From assembly GCA_949318235.1 (NCBI GenBank), contig OX439127.1, forward strand, positions 17,357,673-17,421,672: DNA of 64,000 nt, read 5' to 3'. Below, piece after piece: positions 31,868 through 45,289 of this stretch. The stretch is from Ecdyonurus torrentis (Eukaryota; Arthropoda; Insecta; Ephemeroptera; Heptageniidae). A program made the position numbers and the translations under genes. The notes under the pieces are model-generated. The model was not told where the DNA came from and did not search any database. It was given only the letters and a program-made list of their open reading frames with translations. Position 1 is the stretch's first letter. The number at the start of each line of letters is the position of its first letter.

Positions 31868-32478
31868 CAATAGTGTTCTCGTGCTACACCTTTTACATAG
31901 ACCCGTCAATCCATTACCTTATCGAGGTGTGCAATGGAAACTGCACACACAGGCCGTTCAAGACCTAAATACACAGCCCGGTATTCACCATGACAGCCTA
32001 GAAAAACGGTGGAAACTCTAGGCAGGCTGATCGGGCAATCACATCAATCATGCACCTACAGAATGCTGTGCGTCGTCATAGAAACACGTATCGTGCAACG
32101 TGCTGTGCTCTCACACTTTACGTACGCACCCAGCAGTAGCTCGAACCTGTACACGGTTAGGAACACAAACCTAAGAGGTAACTTCCTTAAATTTTCAGCC
32201 ATACAAGCTTGGTAAATTTTAATGATATTTATATATTTTTTTATTTCAAAATGGTTTTATTTCAGAGTGTGAACCAGCCTGAACCCGGAACAGTGTCCTA
32301 CCACGTCAAAGGGAGGACATCATTCTCAAAGGAGACAGCACAATTTAAGTCTCAAATAACATCAAATTAGACCTCAAGCTAAAAAGACACAATGCTGGGC
32401 AGTTGGTGCATGCGTGAGCCTACCTACTACATCAATGAATTGTTGTAAACAAAAGTATTAATAATATAACAACTGAGG
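31868..32478 (+). other. Possible spliced non-coding transcript or UTR exons
   Basis: The block 31870-32177 has near-balanced base composition and no simple sequence. It ends in AAGAG|GTAACT, a fair donor. An AT-rich 88-bp interval follows and ends TTTTATTTCAG|AG at 32265, a good acceptor. A second balanced block runs from 32266 to about 32478, where ACTGAG|GTAAAT could be another donor. The composition change at both splice-like sites is what suggests exons. All frames have stops: the best plus-strand frame in block 1 has no ATG start and terminates within six codons after joining. It would therefore be a long non-coding RNA or untranslated exons. A decayed element with chance splice motifs is the alternative. 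Confidence 0.22.
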
Positions 32479-33140
32479 TAAATCATATTCATAACAAGGA
32501 TAGAAATTGTTACGTTTCAAAAAACTTTAATCGCGCGTCTAAAAAATAAATCCAGTTTCTCGCCTATACGTGATATATATTATATATATATTTTTTTTTG
32601 TAACGTGAAATGAAATGGTCAGAAGAAAATATTACATCGCCATGTGAATCCACCTTTAAGCAGGAAAAGAATTAAAATGAAATAAAGGAAATTGACCTAA
32701 AAACTGTTGCATTAATTTTATCTTTGAAATTTATATTTAAAGGAAAAAGAGCATTTTAAGTATATTTTTTTATCAAAGTAATAATAATTTATACCATTCG
32801 TTTTTTTTTTTTTTTTTTTTTTTTAAAGCAATTTTAAGTAATCTCTCTGCCATTATTTTTTAAAACACCTTAACTAATTTAATTATTATTCGTGTTTTTA
32901 TACTGCAAAGTATATATAAAAAAAATATGAAAGAACCGGATACTATTTTGGACATAATATCGGAAACTTATGTACGCTAAAATTATATACTTATGTGTTC
33001 AAAGTTAATAGTGAATAATTATAATTTTGAGTTCACTTTTGAACATGTTATAGTAATATAAAAAAAAAAATAATAAAAGGAAATTTAGATATGAGGTGTG
33101 CGTGGTTTAAATTTTGCTCCAGCTATCTCCCCGCGGTTAA

Positions 33141-33235
33141 CGTCACATGCAGGTATAAGGTAGCCACGAGTGTCGCTCTGCTTTGGTTCAGCTCGCGTGA
33201 TCGCCACTCACTCGCACGTAGATGCAAAGCATAAA
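33141..33235 (+). promoter_or_regulatory. TATA/initiator-like promoter candidate
   Basis: On the plus strand CGTCACATGC precedes GGTATAAGG (TATAAGG at 33154-33160). A GGTTCAGCTCG initiator-like site follows with its A at 33190, and GTGATCGCC lies just downstream. The block is GC-rich against AT-rich surroundings. It is followed by AATAAA and 26 A (33245-33270), so a retroposed fragment is also possible. No coding exon was recognised after it. Confidence 0.25.
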
Positions 33236-34036
33236 AAATAAACTTAAAAAAAAAAAAAAAAAAAAAAAAATCTTATCGTCAACTAAAAATCTTAAGTCGT
33301 GACGAATACAATGAAAGCGAGTGTTATCGCTCACGTGAAGTATGATTAGTTTATAAGGTCACCACAGTATGTGATTTAACGCTAAGTATCGTTTCTCTAT
33401 ATTGTCAACTTTTTTTTCACTTTTATAAATGAACAATATAAATTAAAGAATAGTTAATTAACTATACAAAAAATAATTGCCCTCGTTCAAGTTTTACAAT
33501 TCTATATGAAGTACCTTTTACTTACTTTGATTAAGCTAAAAATGTTTTTGAAGTTTTTTTTTTTCTTTTACATTACACTTAAAAGCTACAATATAATAAA
33601 AAGTTCTTCACCCCCTTTTTTTAATACTAATTTTTTCAAACTTTTTTTTGTATATTGTTATTCAAAGAGAAAATTATACTTGAAAGTATAATAATTTTAT
33701 GATAAATACACTTTGATATTATGAGAACAGCATTTTTTTTAATCTATGCTTACACACATTTATTTTGTCATTATAAACATGATTTTAACAATAAAAAATA
33801 TAATATTATATAATTAAAAAATAACATTATTTTACCGTACACGTTCTATTAAACCGAGTCCCTTTCTAGACAGCATTCTTAATAAGTTCTTTATGAACCA
33901 GTTTTTCAAAATTCCATATTTTCACATTTTATTAATGAATTAAATATTATTAGTATAATATAATATATATAATGAAAATGAGGAAAGTCAAACGTTTACA
34001 TTTTTTTCTGACATAGAGCCACATTTCCGCAAGTTC

Positions 34037-34380
34037 TTAAAGGAATAGACCAGAGAAAAACATAAGCAATTATATCACAAAACACTTGATGGGACTTACA
34101 AAAATAACTTTAGAACGTCTCAAAACCCAACTATAGTTCCGTAGTAGTGATCAGAAATTTCAATTTATGCAACCCGCACAACATTTTCATGCTAATTTTT
34201 GCATGTTTTTGACGTAATAAACATGAATAGTCACGCTAATTGCATACTTTACAGTATTTTCACGTTCTCTAGTGGGGCTATATTACACATTCTGGTAAAA
34301 ATTGTCAACAGCTTTGAAGATCCCATTTCGTGCTTATTCATTAAAAAGCGCATGTCGTTTTATGTGGTCTATGGCTTTAA
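34037..34380 (+). mobile_element. TTAA-flanked MITE family, copy 1 (344 bp)
   Basis: It starts TTAAAGGAATAGACCAGAG and ends TGTGGTCTATGGCTTTAA, giving terminal inverted repeats of TTAAAG--ATAGACCA. Two more copies lie at 35294-35614 (inverted) and 46017-46361, similar over their full length. TTAA at both edges matches the target preference of piggyBac-type transposons, so a piggyBac-mobilised MITE is a reasonable inference. No protein is encoded; the 75-codon frame inside is incidental. It contains CGGGTTGCATA on the minus strand at 34166-34176. Confidence 0.88.
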
Positions 34381-35293
34381 AGATGACCAATGTTATATAA
34401 AATCACAATTTGTCTCAATCACTTAGTCGATGTGGCTGATGTCTTATGCACTCAAGTACTTGGCAAACTTTGAAAATGTTGCAAATATCCAATTTGAGTT
34501 TCTATTTATTTACTTTTGCTATACTTATGAATGACAAAAAAAAAGGTATTTTCATAGTAAGTTTTAGTTTCTCTTCTATAATATATTTTTATTAGTTTTG
34601 TAATGATTCTCTAACATATTTTCTTATAATTTCTCTAGTTTACATCATTCAAGCATTTCTATCTGCTATTATATCCAAATAATTTAATGATACTTTAGAC
34701 TTCACTGTTTACAATTTGAAGATATTAATATTTTATCCTTGTAATTATTATTGTATTTTTCCTTTGCATATTTGTTTCATAATTGAATGAAGCAATAATT
34801 TTTTTAATTTGATACGCAAAACAAACTTTAATAAACTTAACTAAAACGGTTTAAAAAAATTTAAATAATAATAATTTCATGAAATTTTTATGACATGAAA
34901 TTGTAAAATAATAAATACAGCAAGTAAGCTTAAAATATTTTTACTATAGTTGTTTTATATGAAACATTTTAATTTTCAAAAATCACGATCTGACTTTATG
35001 ATGCTGTTACTTTGGCAGGATAAAAGAGGCTTACGTAAATTTGAACATCAAATATTGAAAGAATACAACAATAATAATAAGTAATAATGTGAAATAGTCA
35101 ATTAGTAAATAGAATGCAGTATAATACAGCTGAGTTGTTGTGGTTTTGCTAAGAAACTATGTGTGGAATGTTTCACAAAATCTACTGGATACTACAAAAC
35201 AACATACCAATTTCCCTCACATCTTCAAAAGTATACTTCTCTAAAGTCATTGTTACTCTAAATTAGTCTTATGTACTAACTAATGGAGATATA

Positions 35294-35614
35294 TTAAAGC
35301 CATGGACCACATGAAACATCATGTGCGTTTTAATGATTAAACATGAAATGGGATCTCCATAAGTGATGACACAGTATGTAAATGTGGCCACACAAGTGAG
35401 CATGAAAATACTTTAAAGTATGCAATTTGCGTGACAATTCTGGTTAGGTAAAAACTAAAAACTAGTATAAAAATGTTTTGCGGGTTGCATAAATTGAAAT
35501 TTTCTGATTACTGCTACAGCGCTACAGTTGGGTTTTGATAATGTTATTTATGTAAATTCCATCCAGTGTTTTGTGATATAAATGATTATGTTGTCCACTG
35601 ATCTATTCCTTTGA
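35294..35614 (-). mobile_element. TTAA-flanked MITE family, copy 2 (inverted)
   Basis: Read on the minus strand it matches copy 1 throughout. Shared pieces are AAAGGAATAGATCAG at its start, CAAAACCCAACTGTAGC, GAAAATTTCAATTTATGCAA, and TGTGGTCCATGGCTTTAA at its end. It has several small deletions and its left end has lost a clean TTAA (TTCAAAG). CGGGTTGCATA is at 35481-35491 on the plus strand. Confidence 0.87.
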
Positions 35615-35857
35615 ATTTAAAACCTGATTTTTTGATAGACGTTTTAAGCACTACAGATTGAATATAAAATATAATTTTTTTATCGGTATTGGCAAGTGCA
35701 GTTACTACAAGTAAAATTTCATTATCATCATACCAATTTTAAATTTATATGTATATATATATATATTCAAATTAAAGCGTGCTTGAATATTATGTCATTA
35801 ATGATGCTTTGAAATTAAGCAAGCTAAATTCAAGTTTTTGTATCCCCTTTTAAACTC

Positions 35858-35890
<33 letters not shown>

Positions 35891-36687
35891 TTATTTTACT
35901 GTAAAAACCAAGTTCCTTGTTTTGTGTGCTACTTTTCAAATCGATGCTATTTCTCCATTCTTTTCTTATTCATGTTTTCTCAGTCTCTTTTGTGCGTATT
36001 ATCATTATTCGAGCTAAATGTAGACATATATACATTTTCAAGTATAATATTATAATCTTATATATTCAGTTGGTGCTATTCAAAAAACGTCTTGCAATTC
36101 AAATATATAATATATTTTCATATCTGTGTGCGTGCCTGCCTGCCTGCTTGGCTTTTTCTTATATACCTCGTCGTATATTATGCAATGGGTGTACTGATTT
36201 TTAGCTCCTTTTTTTTATAATATATATATATACCATATTATCTTTCTTTTCTTTTTCCTGCTTTGTAAGTCTTCAAACTCAACGGATTCTTCTCCAAAAT
36301 CATTGCTAAATGTATTTTAGACATCCACTTAAATTCTTCCTCTTTCGTTGGCTGATTCAATAATGTTTATTCGGAGGGAAGACTCTTCTCTCCACACAGG
36401 TTGAAAAGATGAAAGTGAGAAGACGAACGAGAAGAAGTACAAGATAAATATGTTATCATCAAAATGATAGCAAATTTTTTAAACCTCTTATCCTATCTTC
36501 TTTCTCTCGCTCTCTCTCTCTCTCTCTCCCTCATTTAATTTTTTTTTCTTTAAGCACACTTAACATTATAAGCAATATAGAATATATTATTTTTTATGTC
36601 GACTTACAATAAAGCTTAATCTTGATTAAATAAAACATAAAAAACAATAAGGCTATAGTATTTGTGTGCTTGTATGTATATTCAGTT

Positions 36688-36690
<3 letters not shown>

Positions 36691-36768
<78 letters not shown>
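36691..36768. repeat. (AT)n microsatellite, about 78 bp
   Basis: This AT array lies in AT-rich DNA. Nearby at 36500-36530 is a short CT run. No gene was seen between 35615 and 37650. Confidence 0.96.
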
Positions 36769-36771
<3 letters not shown>

Positions 36772-37654
36772 TGAATTACTTATCTATATTTAATAGTATT
36801 CTATACTATATATACAAAATAATATTAAAACGATATTATATACTCGTACAATGCAGTTTACTTCTTATATAACAGAAGTTTAATAAAACGTTATATTAAA
36901 TTAATATAGTTTTATTATTTAGGATAATATTAAGCAGTAAAATTATAGTTGTTATAAATTACTTTCATATCATATTATATGAAAAATGTTGTATTTTTTT
37001 TTTTATTACATTATATTGTATATTACAATATATTATCGTAGTAACATGACCTATATAATGCGTTATAGTAGTGATAATATAATATAGTTGTGCATTTGTG
37101 CATATTTAGAGGTGATTTGCTGATCATCCAAGCATATGACGTTAAGCTAATTGTTCTGTGGAAATGGGACTTAATATGCAAGCTAATTCTCTTGAGAGTA
37201 TATCACGCTATGCACATACTGTTTTAATACAAGTCTCACCTTTGGAACTATATCCAACTTAATACCTGACCTGACATACATGAACAACAAAAAAAAAATG
37301 CATAATTATTATACTAACCCGATTACAGTAATATTTATATATATTACAATATAATTGTTACAATATTGAATAATAATTCATGCTACGTTATGATGTACAG
37401 AAATATAATTAATGCAATTCTATAGCAACTGTAAAAATGACATAAAAATGTTTTTTTTTTTTTTTTTTTTTTTTTTTTGAGCTTACTTTGAAGTTAAAGT
37501 ACATGGGAAAAATACTTATACCGATAATACTTGTATAAATCCTGTTAGCCTGCATCAAGTATTGATATACTATATATACAATATCACTCAATCTAGGTGA
37601 AATGTCATCTAATATAGGTAAAACAAACATTTATTGTGGTATGATTTATGTAAA

Positions 37655-37780
37655 TTAGGTATACTTTTAGTATATCAACATATCAATATCAGTATACAAT
37701 ATTATATACAGTATACAATATTTAGTATACCTACTGCAATTTACAGGTACCTCTGCCATTAACAGTAATTTTTGTCCGTG
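37655..37780. repeat. Palindromic AT-rich patch ending in a repeat terminus
   Basis: TAGGTATAC near 37657 pairs with GTATACCTA near 37723, with several GTATAC palindromes between. Positions 37764-37780, AGTAATTTTTGTCCGTG, match the reverse complement of the left end of the repeat at 63361-63575 (ACGGACAAAAATTGCT). This is a likely fragment or diverged copy of that family. Confidence 0.4.
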
Positions 37781-38680
37781 TATGAATACTCATTTTGTAG
37801 AGCGATAACATAAAAATAATAATAAACCTGGAAAAAAAAACAGAGAGAAAAAGAAAAAAAAATCGATACTATCATGTTATTTTTATTCAGTTTTATAGTC
37901 CCCTTTTTATAATTATGATAATCTTAGATTTAGTGAAGTAAGCAATAAACAGTAAACATGGAGCAACTTTAGAAATGGGATTATGTTATAGTAAAATGTA
38001 ATTATTTTGAGTTCTTATCCTGAGGGATACAACACAAGTTTTAGACCGTTTTTCCTTATATTTAAAACTCTTAAAACATGCTTCTTTACTTGGCACTACA
38101 TTGCACTAATGCGTACACACAAAGGTATACTGTGTAACATATTAAACTCAATTTAAATGAGTCACAGTTTTACAAAAACGTGTATACAAAATAGCACGCT
38201 TGAGCGAATTATAATATAATGTATACATATAATTGCAAAACTTAGGTAACAATTTCTTCATATTTCAAATACACCAACATTTTTTTATCATTTTGTTTCT
38301 TTAGCATAACATAATCATTATTATTATTAAAAAAAAAGGGGGAGAAAGATATATTAATATGCATTGACATGAAATTTTTCCAATTGTAAGATATTGGCGC
38401 ATGTGTTTCAATTAAACGAGAGTCTAACATTAGTTTAAACTAAACGTTATATAGTTAATTCATTCTTTTATAAAAATTCTATAAAATTGAAAAGCTAGAG
38501 GGCCATAAGAAAACTGAATGTATGTAAGACTATCAATATTTAAATAATGAAGTAAAAAAATGTATGAGAGGGAGAAACATGATAAAACATTTTTAACGAT
38601 TACATCGTCATCGCAGGAAGAAAATGCATTTAGTTGTACAACAAATTGATGCTTAAGTTTTGGTAAGGGTTTCAAAAATT

Positions 38681-38840
38681 GAAGAAAAAAAAAAAAAAAA
38701 AAAAAAAAAAGCTTGGAACGCAAATCTTTTGCATTGCAATATGTATCCTGTTACAATAAATTGTTTGTGTCGAATATTTTTTGAAATATACTTGTTAAAA
38801 CCCTCTTCTTGCATTTTTTTTTTTTTTTTTTTTTTTTTTT
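38681..38840. repeat. Poly(A) and poly(T) tracts facing each other
   Basis: A run of about 27-30 A ends at 38710, and a run of about 28 T starts at 38813. The 100 bp between are of normal complexity. The pair could fold as an A:T stem. No similarity was found between the inner and outer flanks, so this is probably two independent tracts. A further 31-A tract lies at 39159-39189. Confidence 0.6.
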
Positions 38841-39158
38841 TGTAATCTCTGTATCTGTAACTCAACCTTACGTATGTATTACTTCTGTAGTTTTATGGAT
38901 AGGGGGAATATCGCATTTCTCCCCTTTTTAATAAATGCATTTTAAAAAAATTCGATTTTATAAGAATTTATGGTAACAACTATTTCATAAAGAAAAAAAA
39001 GGTGTGTTATAATTCATAATTTAAAAGCTGTGGTTGACACTGTTATCTAAGTGTTATCAAAAGAGTAAGAGAGAGAAAATTGTTGAAAAATCAGTTTGTA
39101 TGAACGCACTTAAAGAGTTTCATTATACTTTCTATTTTTTCACCATCTATTTTATGGT

Positions 39159-39192
<34 letters not shown>

Positions 39193-39620
39193 CCATTCTG
39201 TGAACTTTTGATTCCATTCATCATAAACACATACACACAGCTACACCTGTTTCAATCTCTTTTAAAAGTTTGTCTTGAAATCCATCATAATGAACCTCTT
39301 GCAATGAAATGTTTTTAATTGTTGCAACGTGTAAGTGAAAATGATTTTTCCATAAGAAATGCATTGAGAATATTTCAAATTATTTTAAAAAGTTCGTTCA
39401 TTGCAAGGGGTCTATTAGTAGACAATAAACTAAGTAAAACTCAATTACATGTAAATCTGTGAAGATAATTGTGAAAGTATATTGAAAGTATATTTTGATT
39501 CGGAATTAATATAAAAAAAACAAACAGTAAAATAGTAAATAGTTTGTATGAAAGTGATAAAAATGCATGCATCTTAATAAATGTTATATTATACATCTCT
39601 TATTCTTTCTTTTTCTTTGA

Positions 39621-39623
<3 letters not shown>

Positions 39624-39673
<50 letters not shown>
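39624..39673 (+). repeat. Poly(A) tract, about 50 bp
   Basis: This is the longest homopolymer of the window, with a 48-A tract at 43016-43063 close behind. No retroposed body or target duplication was found next to it. Confidence 0.95.
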
Positions 39674-39676
<3 letters not shown>

Positions 39677-39850
39677 GTTTTATAGGTTTAGGTTTTAGGT
39701 GAATTCCTTTGTAGAGTTCTGCAAACGTAAACTTTTCAACTACATGAACTGCATTTGAAGCATCATGACTGATATTTTTCCTAAAGGAAAAGTTTTAGGA
39801 GTCCAGAGTATATTTTTATATAGCTATCGAAAACATTATTCAACTCGTCT

Positions 39851-40049
<199 letters not shown>

Positions 40050-40446
40050 AAAATATATAATAAAAAGTTACATACATTAAAATAATTATATAAAACACAG
40101 ATTATGATGGCAATGTGAACATACTAAAAACGTTTCAGTAATTAAAAAAATGATGTAGTGCGTTAACGATAGTGCACAAAACATTCGAATATAGTTCCAT
40201 AAATACATAACCAACGCTTTTTTTGGAACACAAACACATATACATACACAAAAGTTCTTTGTTTATCATTTTTGAATACAGATGCTTGCGGGCAATGGCA
40301 ACGATTATTTTAAGTGTACGTTGTTGTTTATTTATTATAATTAAGTTATTATACAGCTTGTAGGCACTCCTTTTGTAAGCTGAATGAGAAGGAGAGAGTA
40401 AAGAGAGAAGAAGTTGAGCTGTCATGAAACATTTCTCTGCTCTCTG

Positions 40447-40521
<75 letters not shown>
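40447..40521. repeat. (CT)n microsatellite, about 75 bp
   Basis: This is a CT array with one TTT interruption near 40463. The minus-strand frame of 178 codons across it (40135-40671) is built on the repeat and is not a supported gene. Confidence 0.96.
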
Positions 40522-40524
<3 letters not shown>

Positions 40525-40679
40525 CTCTCTCTCATTCTCTCCTCTTCCTTCAACAAAAATGAAAGCGCATTTACTCATGTGTTTAACGGCTAACATGATA
40601 ATCATAATAAAAACTTTCCAGGCGTTTGTAAAAGGATTCTTTACGCTAAAAAACATTGATGTCAAATTCATTGTTTAAC

Positions 40680-43013
40680 AAATTTTTGAGGTAAAAAAAA
40701 TATAATTTTAAACTATATTTATTTTTATATATATGTAAAGCTTTATGGACTTGTCAGTGCGTATATTTATATACATATGAACTGGTATACGTTTCTTTTA
40801 GTGTATAAGTTACGTTAGTGAAATATACAGAACAATAGTAGCTTGTGTGTTTGCCTTAAAGCAGCAAGTTACTTTAATACGCATTATTATATTTCATTTT
40901 TGGTCATAAATCTAGTAGCCTTCACATAATACTGCTTATTTAATGGAGATTAGCATGCATAAACCCAAGGCTATCTAATACTTTATTTTATACTAATGTA
41001 TATAGCTATGCATAAATCGGGAAATCAGAAAGCAAAGCAGAAATAAATGCTTGAAAAAAAAATCTGGGAATCTGTAATAGTAATTTTTCTCTTTTGAATT
41101 CCTATGATAACATATTTCAAAATATATCATAATAAAGTTATAAAGGCTTTTATGTTATTATTAAACAAAAGTCAATTTAGAGTAAAATACTTTACATAAA
41201 TATTTGATTTATATTAAAATATATGTTGGTATATATATTTAGATTTCCTTTATATGTTATCATCAAACGTGTCTCTGTACAGTTTATGTGGAAGTGATTA
41301 ATTCTAAGGTTCCTTTTACATTTAAATAAAATAGTAAACATAAGCTTTCCATGAGTTGCTATTTGCTTGAGTTTTAAATAATATCACTTTTAAGCAATCA
41401 ATATAAAAGTGGTTCGTAAAACATTATTTTCTCTACTTTAAATTTACATTTTTTCTTTTGATGATCGAAATAAAAGAAAATGAATAATATATATTCATAA
41501 ATCCGCATTTAATAATATCACGCTAACTCCAGTTTTTTTTTTTTTTTTTTTTTTTTCTTCCTTCAAAATTTCTTTATAGAAAATATTATACGATAAAAAA
41601 ATAAATCTTTCTTCAACATTTTATAATGATATCATTTCTTATATAAAGATATATCTACTTTTGTAAAAGAAAGTAAATAAAAAGCAGTGTGAAAATTGAC
41701 CGAAGTCAGCGTTTATAAACGCATCATTTTGTCAGATCCAATGATTCTTATTTTTTTCTATAAGGGGTAAGATACTTTATATCTTAATCCTCTTTTTCTT
41801 GTGCCTTGAACGTAAATATGAACCACAAGACTCTTTTTTTTTCACGTTGAATTCAGCTTTTTTTTTTTTTTTTTTGTCCCTTCTGCAAGTCTGATTTACT
41901 CAAAAACAATAAAAGCGCAATTTTTAATGTTTTCGCAATAACTTATATTCAAGTGCGTCTTAGCAATTGAATTATAGTCTAAAATAATAATCTTTTAGGT
42001 TAGTCAATCATCCATTACAACGAGAACGTTATTCTTTCGATATATGATGTTGTCAAAATATTTGTGAAAAATTGCTTGCTATATAATTTAGGAAAAAAAA
42101 AAATAATAATAGTAGTTGGGTCTGTAAAATTATAATGACACTTCTTCTTGTAAATTATAACCCTTTTCTATAACTCACTTGGGTGTACTATAGCACATGA
42201 AATAAAATTTAAGACTTTATAATTTCAAATAAAATAAATAAATACAATTTTTAGCTATACTGAATTAAATGGTACTTACTAAACGGTCACTGTTTATATA
42301 AATTCTTATGTCTCTTATGTATATAATTTCAAAAATTTATTCATATTTATTTTATGTGTTAATGAATAAAATTTTAAACACGTAAAATATTCCAGCAATA
42401 TTGAATTACTTTATAATATAATATTAAAGTTTAATTATATATATATTTTTAATAATTTATAAACTTTGTATACATTTTCAAATTTATATGATGAATAAAA
42501 TACTTAAATCTTATACTGATAATAAAATTTTAACTTTGCTGTGGTCGTTGTTAAAAATAAATTAAATAATGTACTCATTGAAGCGCAATAAAATACCATA
42601 ATAATATCGTAAAGAATTTTAATCATATTTTCATCGTGGTTTTCTAATTTAAAACTTAGAGGTTTTTATTATATTTAAGGTAGAACACTTATACAATGGA
42701 AAATATTGAACTTGACTCTGTTTGTTGTGTATGAATATTTTAATAAGAAAATGGTAGCTCGTGTTACGCAAAATGTCCATTTATTTTATTAGCTACGCGC
42801 AGTATGAACACTATATTATTATACTTTGTTTTTGTTATCTTTTTAGCTCGATAATAAGAAGTGCTTGATAGTACTGACTCAATGTATGAACATATTTTTA
42901 TAATTTTTATTATTATTTTGTTTGAGACTTAAATAGAAAAAAATATATAGTGAAAAATTTTTAACAACTTTTTTTTATCCCCAACATATAACAATTTTCA
43001 AAATTAGCATCAC

Positions 43014-43066
<53 letters not shown>

Positions 43067-44950
43067 AAACACATATAAAAATTATACTGATTACAGTCAT
43101 AATTTATTCATTTCCTATACAAATCATCACGTTTATCAAATATCATATTGTAATAATATTCTTATTGAAATTTAAATTTCTCATGCTGTTTGATGGGATT
43201 ATCTATTGATTGATGGGATTTTATTGAATTATGCCTTTGTGTCAAGTAATATTTTGCTACACAAATCCATAATATTAATAATGTTTTATCCCTTGACATT
43301 CATATTTAACATAGTTGAAATTTTAATGATATATCATTCAAAGTATCTGCAAATTGTTTAATGTAATAAATAAATTGCAATTCACGTATTAGCATATTAT
43401 AAATACAATATCATAATCATGTACAGGCATATAACGCAATATAGTACTCAAAATTTACCACAAAGCACATTAAATATAAACACAGTGCTTTTCACTGATA
43501 ATTATATGTGCGTTGCTACTATTTAACTTGTTACTCGTTTTATGCTGCCTGTACTTTATTATTATTATTTTTTTTAAATTGGCCAAAATAATGGTTTTAA
43601 AAATAATTATTAAAGTTAGCATTTTTATACTCTGAAAAATCTGAATTGTTAAGTAATAATAATAAAAAAAAGCATAATGACCCTTTTTATTCCAGTAATA
43701 ACATGAAAGGAAATAAAATTCTTGTTATTATAATTTTCCTTTTTTACTCGTTAAATATATACTATCCAAAGATTTTTCTAATCCGTAGATACTTCTACAC
43801 CACATTTTTGTGAATATGAATATATATATTTTTTAAAGCTATTTTTATATTTCCCTGTGTTATTGTTATGTTTAATTGACTCAATAAATAATCCTTTAAT
43901 TCAATTATAATGAAAACTTTCAAATTTATTGCACTCAACTTTAAATTTATTTTAAAGTTATGTGAAAATTGATTTGGCCATAAAAATTTTTGCGGTTAGG
44001 TAAAATATCTCTATTTCAAAATACGACCACAAAGTTAAAGTTTTACTAAAAAAAAAAAAGAAGTAAAATATTACTTTGTAGCATACAAAATTAAAATTGA
44101 TATTTTTATATTTAGAGTTTTACACAGGGTATTCTGCTTGAGCTTGCGAAATAAAATTTTATTAAAATTAATTTTATTACACATTTTTCCTTTGCTTAAA
44201 AGCTCCGTAACAGCTTTCACACTTTTTTTTTTCTTTCTTTTTTCATTATGTATATTGTATGACAATTAAATTTTCATTTAACTGAGCAAAACTCTCATTT
44301 CAAATGATGATTTAATAATTTGTAATCTAATCAAACTCATTTCCCACATTTGGTTTCTACAAAATAAACCGAATTTTAAAACACATACACACACAAACAA
44401 CCAATCAACAACAACAATAAATCTTGTTTGAGTGAATGCTATTAAATTTTAGCTTTTAAATATTATTTAGTGAATGTTTATTAATTATAAATATTAATTT
44501 TTTACTGTTATATACTTAATGAAAACAAAAAAATGATTATGAAAAAAGCTTTTGATACAGAAAGTACATAATATATAGAGAATTCTGTGGGGCGTAATAA
44601 AAAATATTCAATAGAAATAGCTTCACTTATTTGAAATTATATACATGATAGTATATTTATTATTTACAAACATTACTTGAAACACTTTAGTTTTTACAAT
44701 TTTAATACATATAAAAGGAAAGAAAACAAATAAATCAAGGTCATAAATGTTCAATTATTGGATAAATTTGAATATAAATTAGAAAAAAGTTTCAAGTAAA
44801 AACAAATAAAAGGTTAGATAGTAAAGTGGAAAATATTCTTAGGGGGGCTTTGATGTGTATGCTTTAAATTTGTTTTTACCTAGACATTTTACAGCATTCA
44901 GTATAAGCGCAAAAGCTGTTTTTTTTCTTTTCTTCTTCTTCTTCTTTCTT
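40680..44950. other. AT-rich gene-free stretch
   Basis: The DNA is AT-rich with T tracts at 41534-41556 and 41859-41875 and a 48-A tract at 43016-43063. No open frames, splice-bounded blocks or self-similar repeats were noticed. Confidence 0.6.
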
Positions 44951-44963
44951 TCTTTTCTTTTTT

Positions 44964-44996
<33 letters not shown>

Positions 44997-45077
44997 AAAT
45001 AGCGAGAGGTCTGTTTTGCTGTGTATTTCACCTGCAAGACATTTTACAGTCCCACGGCTTCACCTTAACTTCACAAA

Positions 45078-45170
45078 ATGCTACACTGGATGCTTGCCTA
45101 CTTGCTTGTGTTGCCCTCCTTGTGCTCTCCAGGTGCCCAGAGTTCACGTCAACTTACGACATCATTCTAC
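45078..45170 (+). CDS. Candidate first coding exon with signal peptide (gene unidentified)
   Basis: An ATG at 45078 in the context CACAAAATG (A at -3, a good Kozak match) opens a frame starting MLHWMLAYLLVLPSLCSPGA. This is a hydrophobic core followed by a small-residue cleavage-like site, as in secreted proteins. A GTAAAT donor at 45171 would end the exon in phase 0 after 31 codons (...RQLTTSFY). An alternative CAG|GTGCCC donor at 45133 would end it in phase 1, but its consensus is poor. Without splicing the frame stops at TAG after about 54 codons. The block 45000-45230 is GC-richer than its surroundings. Another plus frame over the same bases is also open, so frame choice rests on the signal-peptide look and the Kozak context. 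No family was recognised. Confidence 0.3.
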
Positions 45171-45249
45171 GTAAATGAAGGCTACCCCCCGAGCTACTGT
45201 GTACCTCCCTCCCACACGTCCAGCAAGGGAAGAGAGAAATAGAGAAAGA

Positions 45250-45253
<4 letters not shown>

Positions 45254-45288
<35 letters not shown>
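45254..45288. repeat. (GA)n microsatellite, about 35 bp
   Basis: This is a GA array just downstream of the candidate exon. A (CT)n run with one TTT break follows at 45609-45647. Confidence 0.95.

Positions 45289-45289
<1 letters not shown>

Noticed and set aside
34199..34426. 75-codon ORF
   Set aside because: It lies inside MITE copy 1 and is not preserved in the other two copies.
38681..38840. A tract and T tract as ends of one inverted element
   Set aside because: Only the homopolymers pair; the sequences next to them show no inverted similarity.
40135..40671. 178-codon minus-strand ORF
   Set aside because: The centre is an Arg-Glu run from a CT array and the ends are AT-rich filler with no family resemblance or splice structure.
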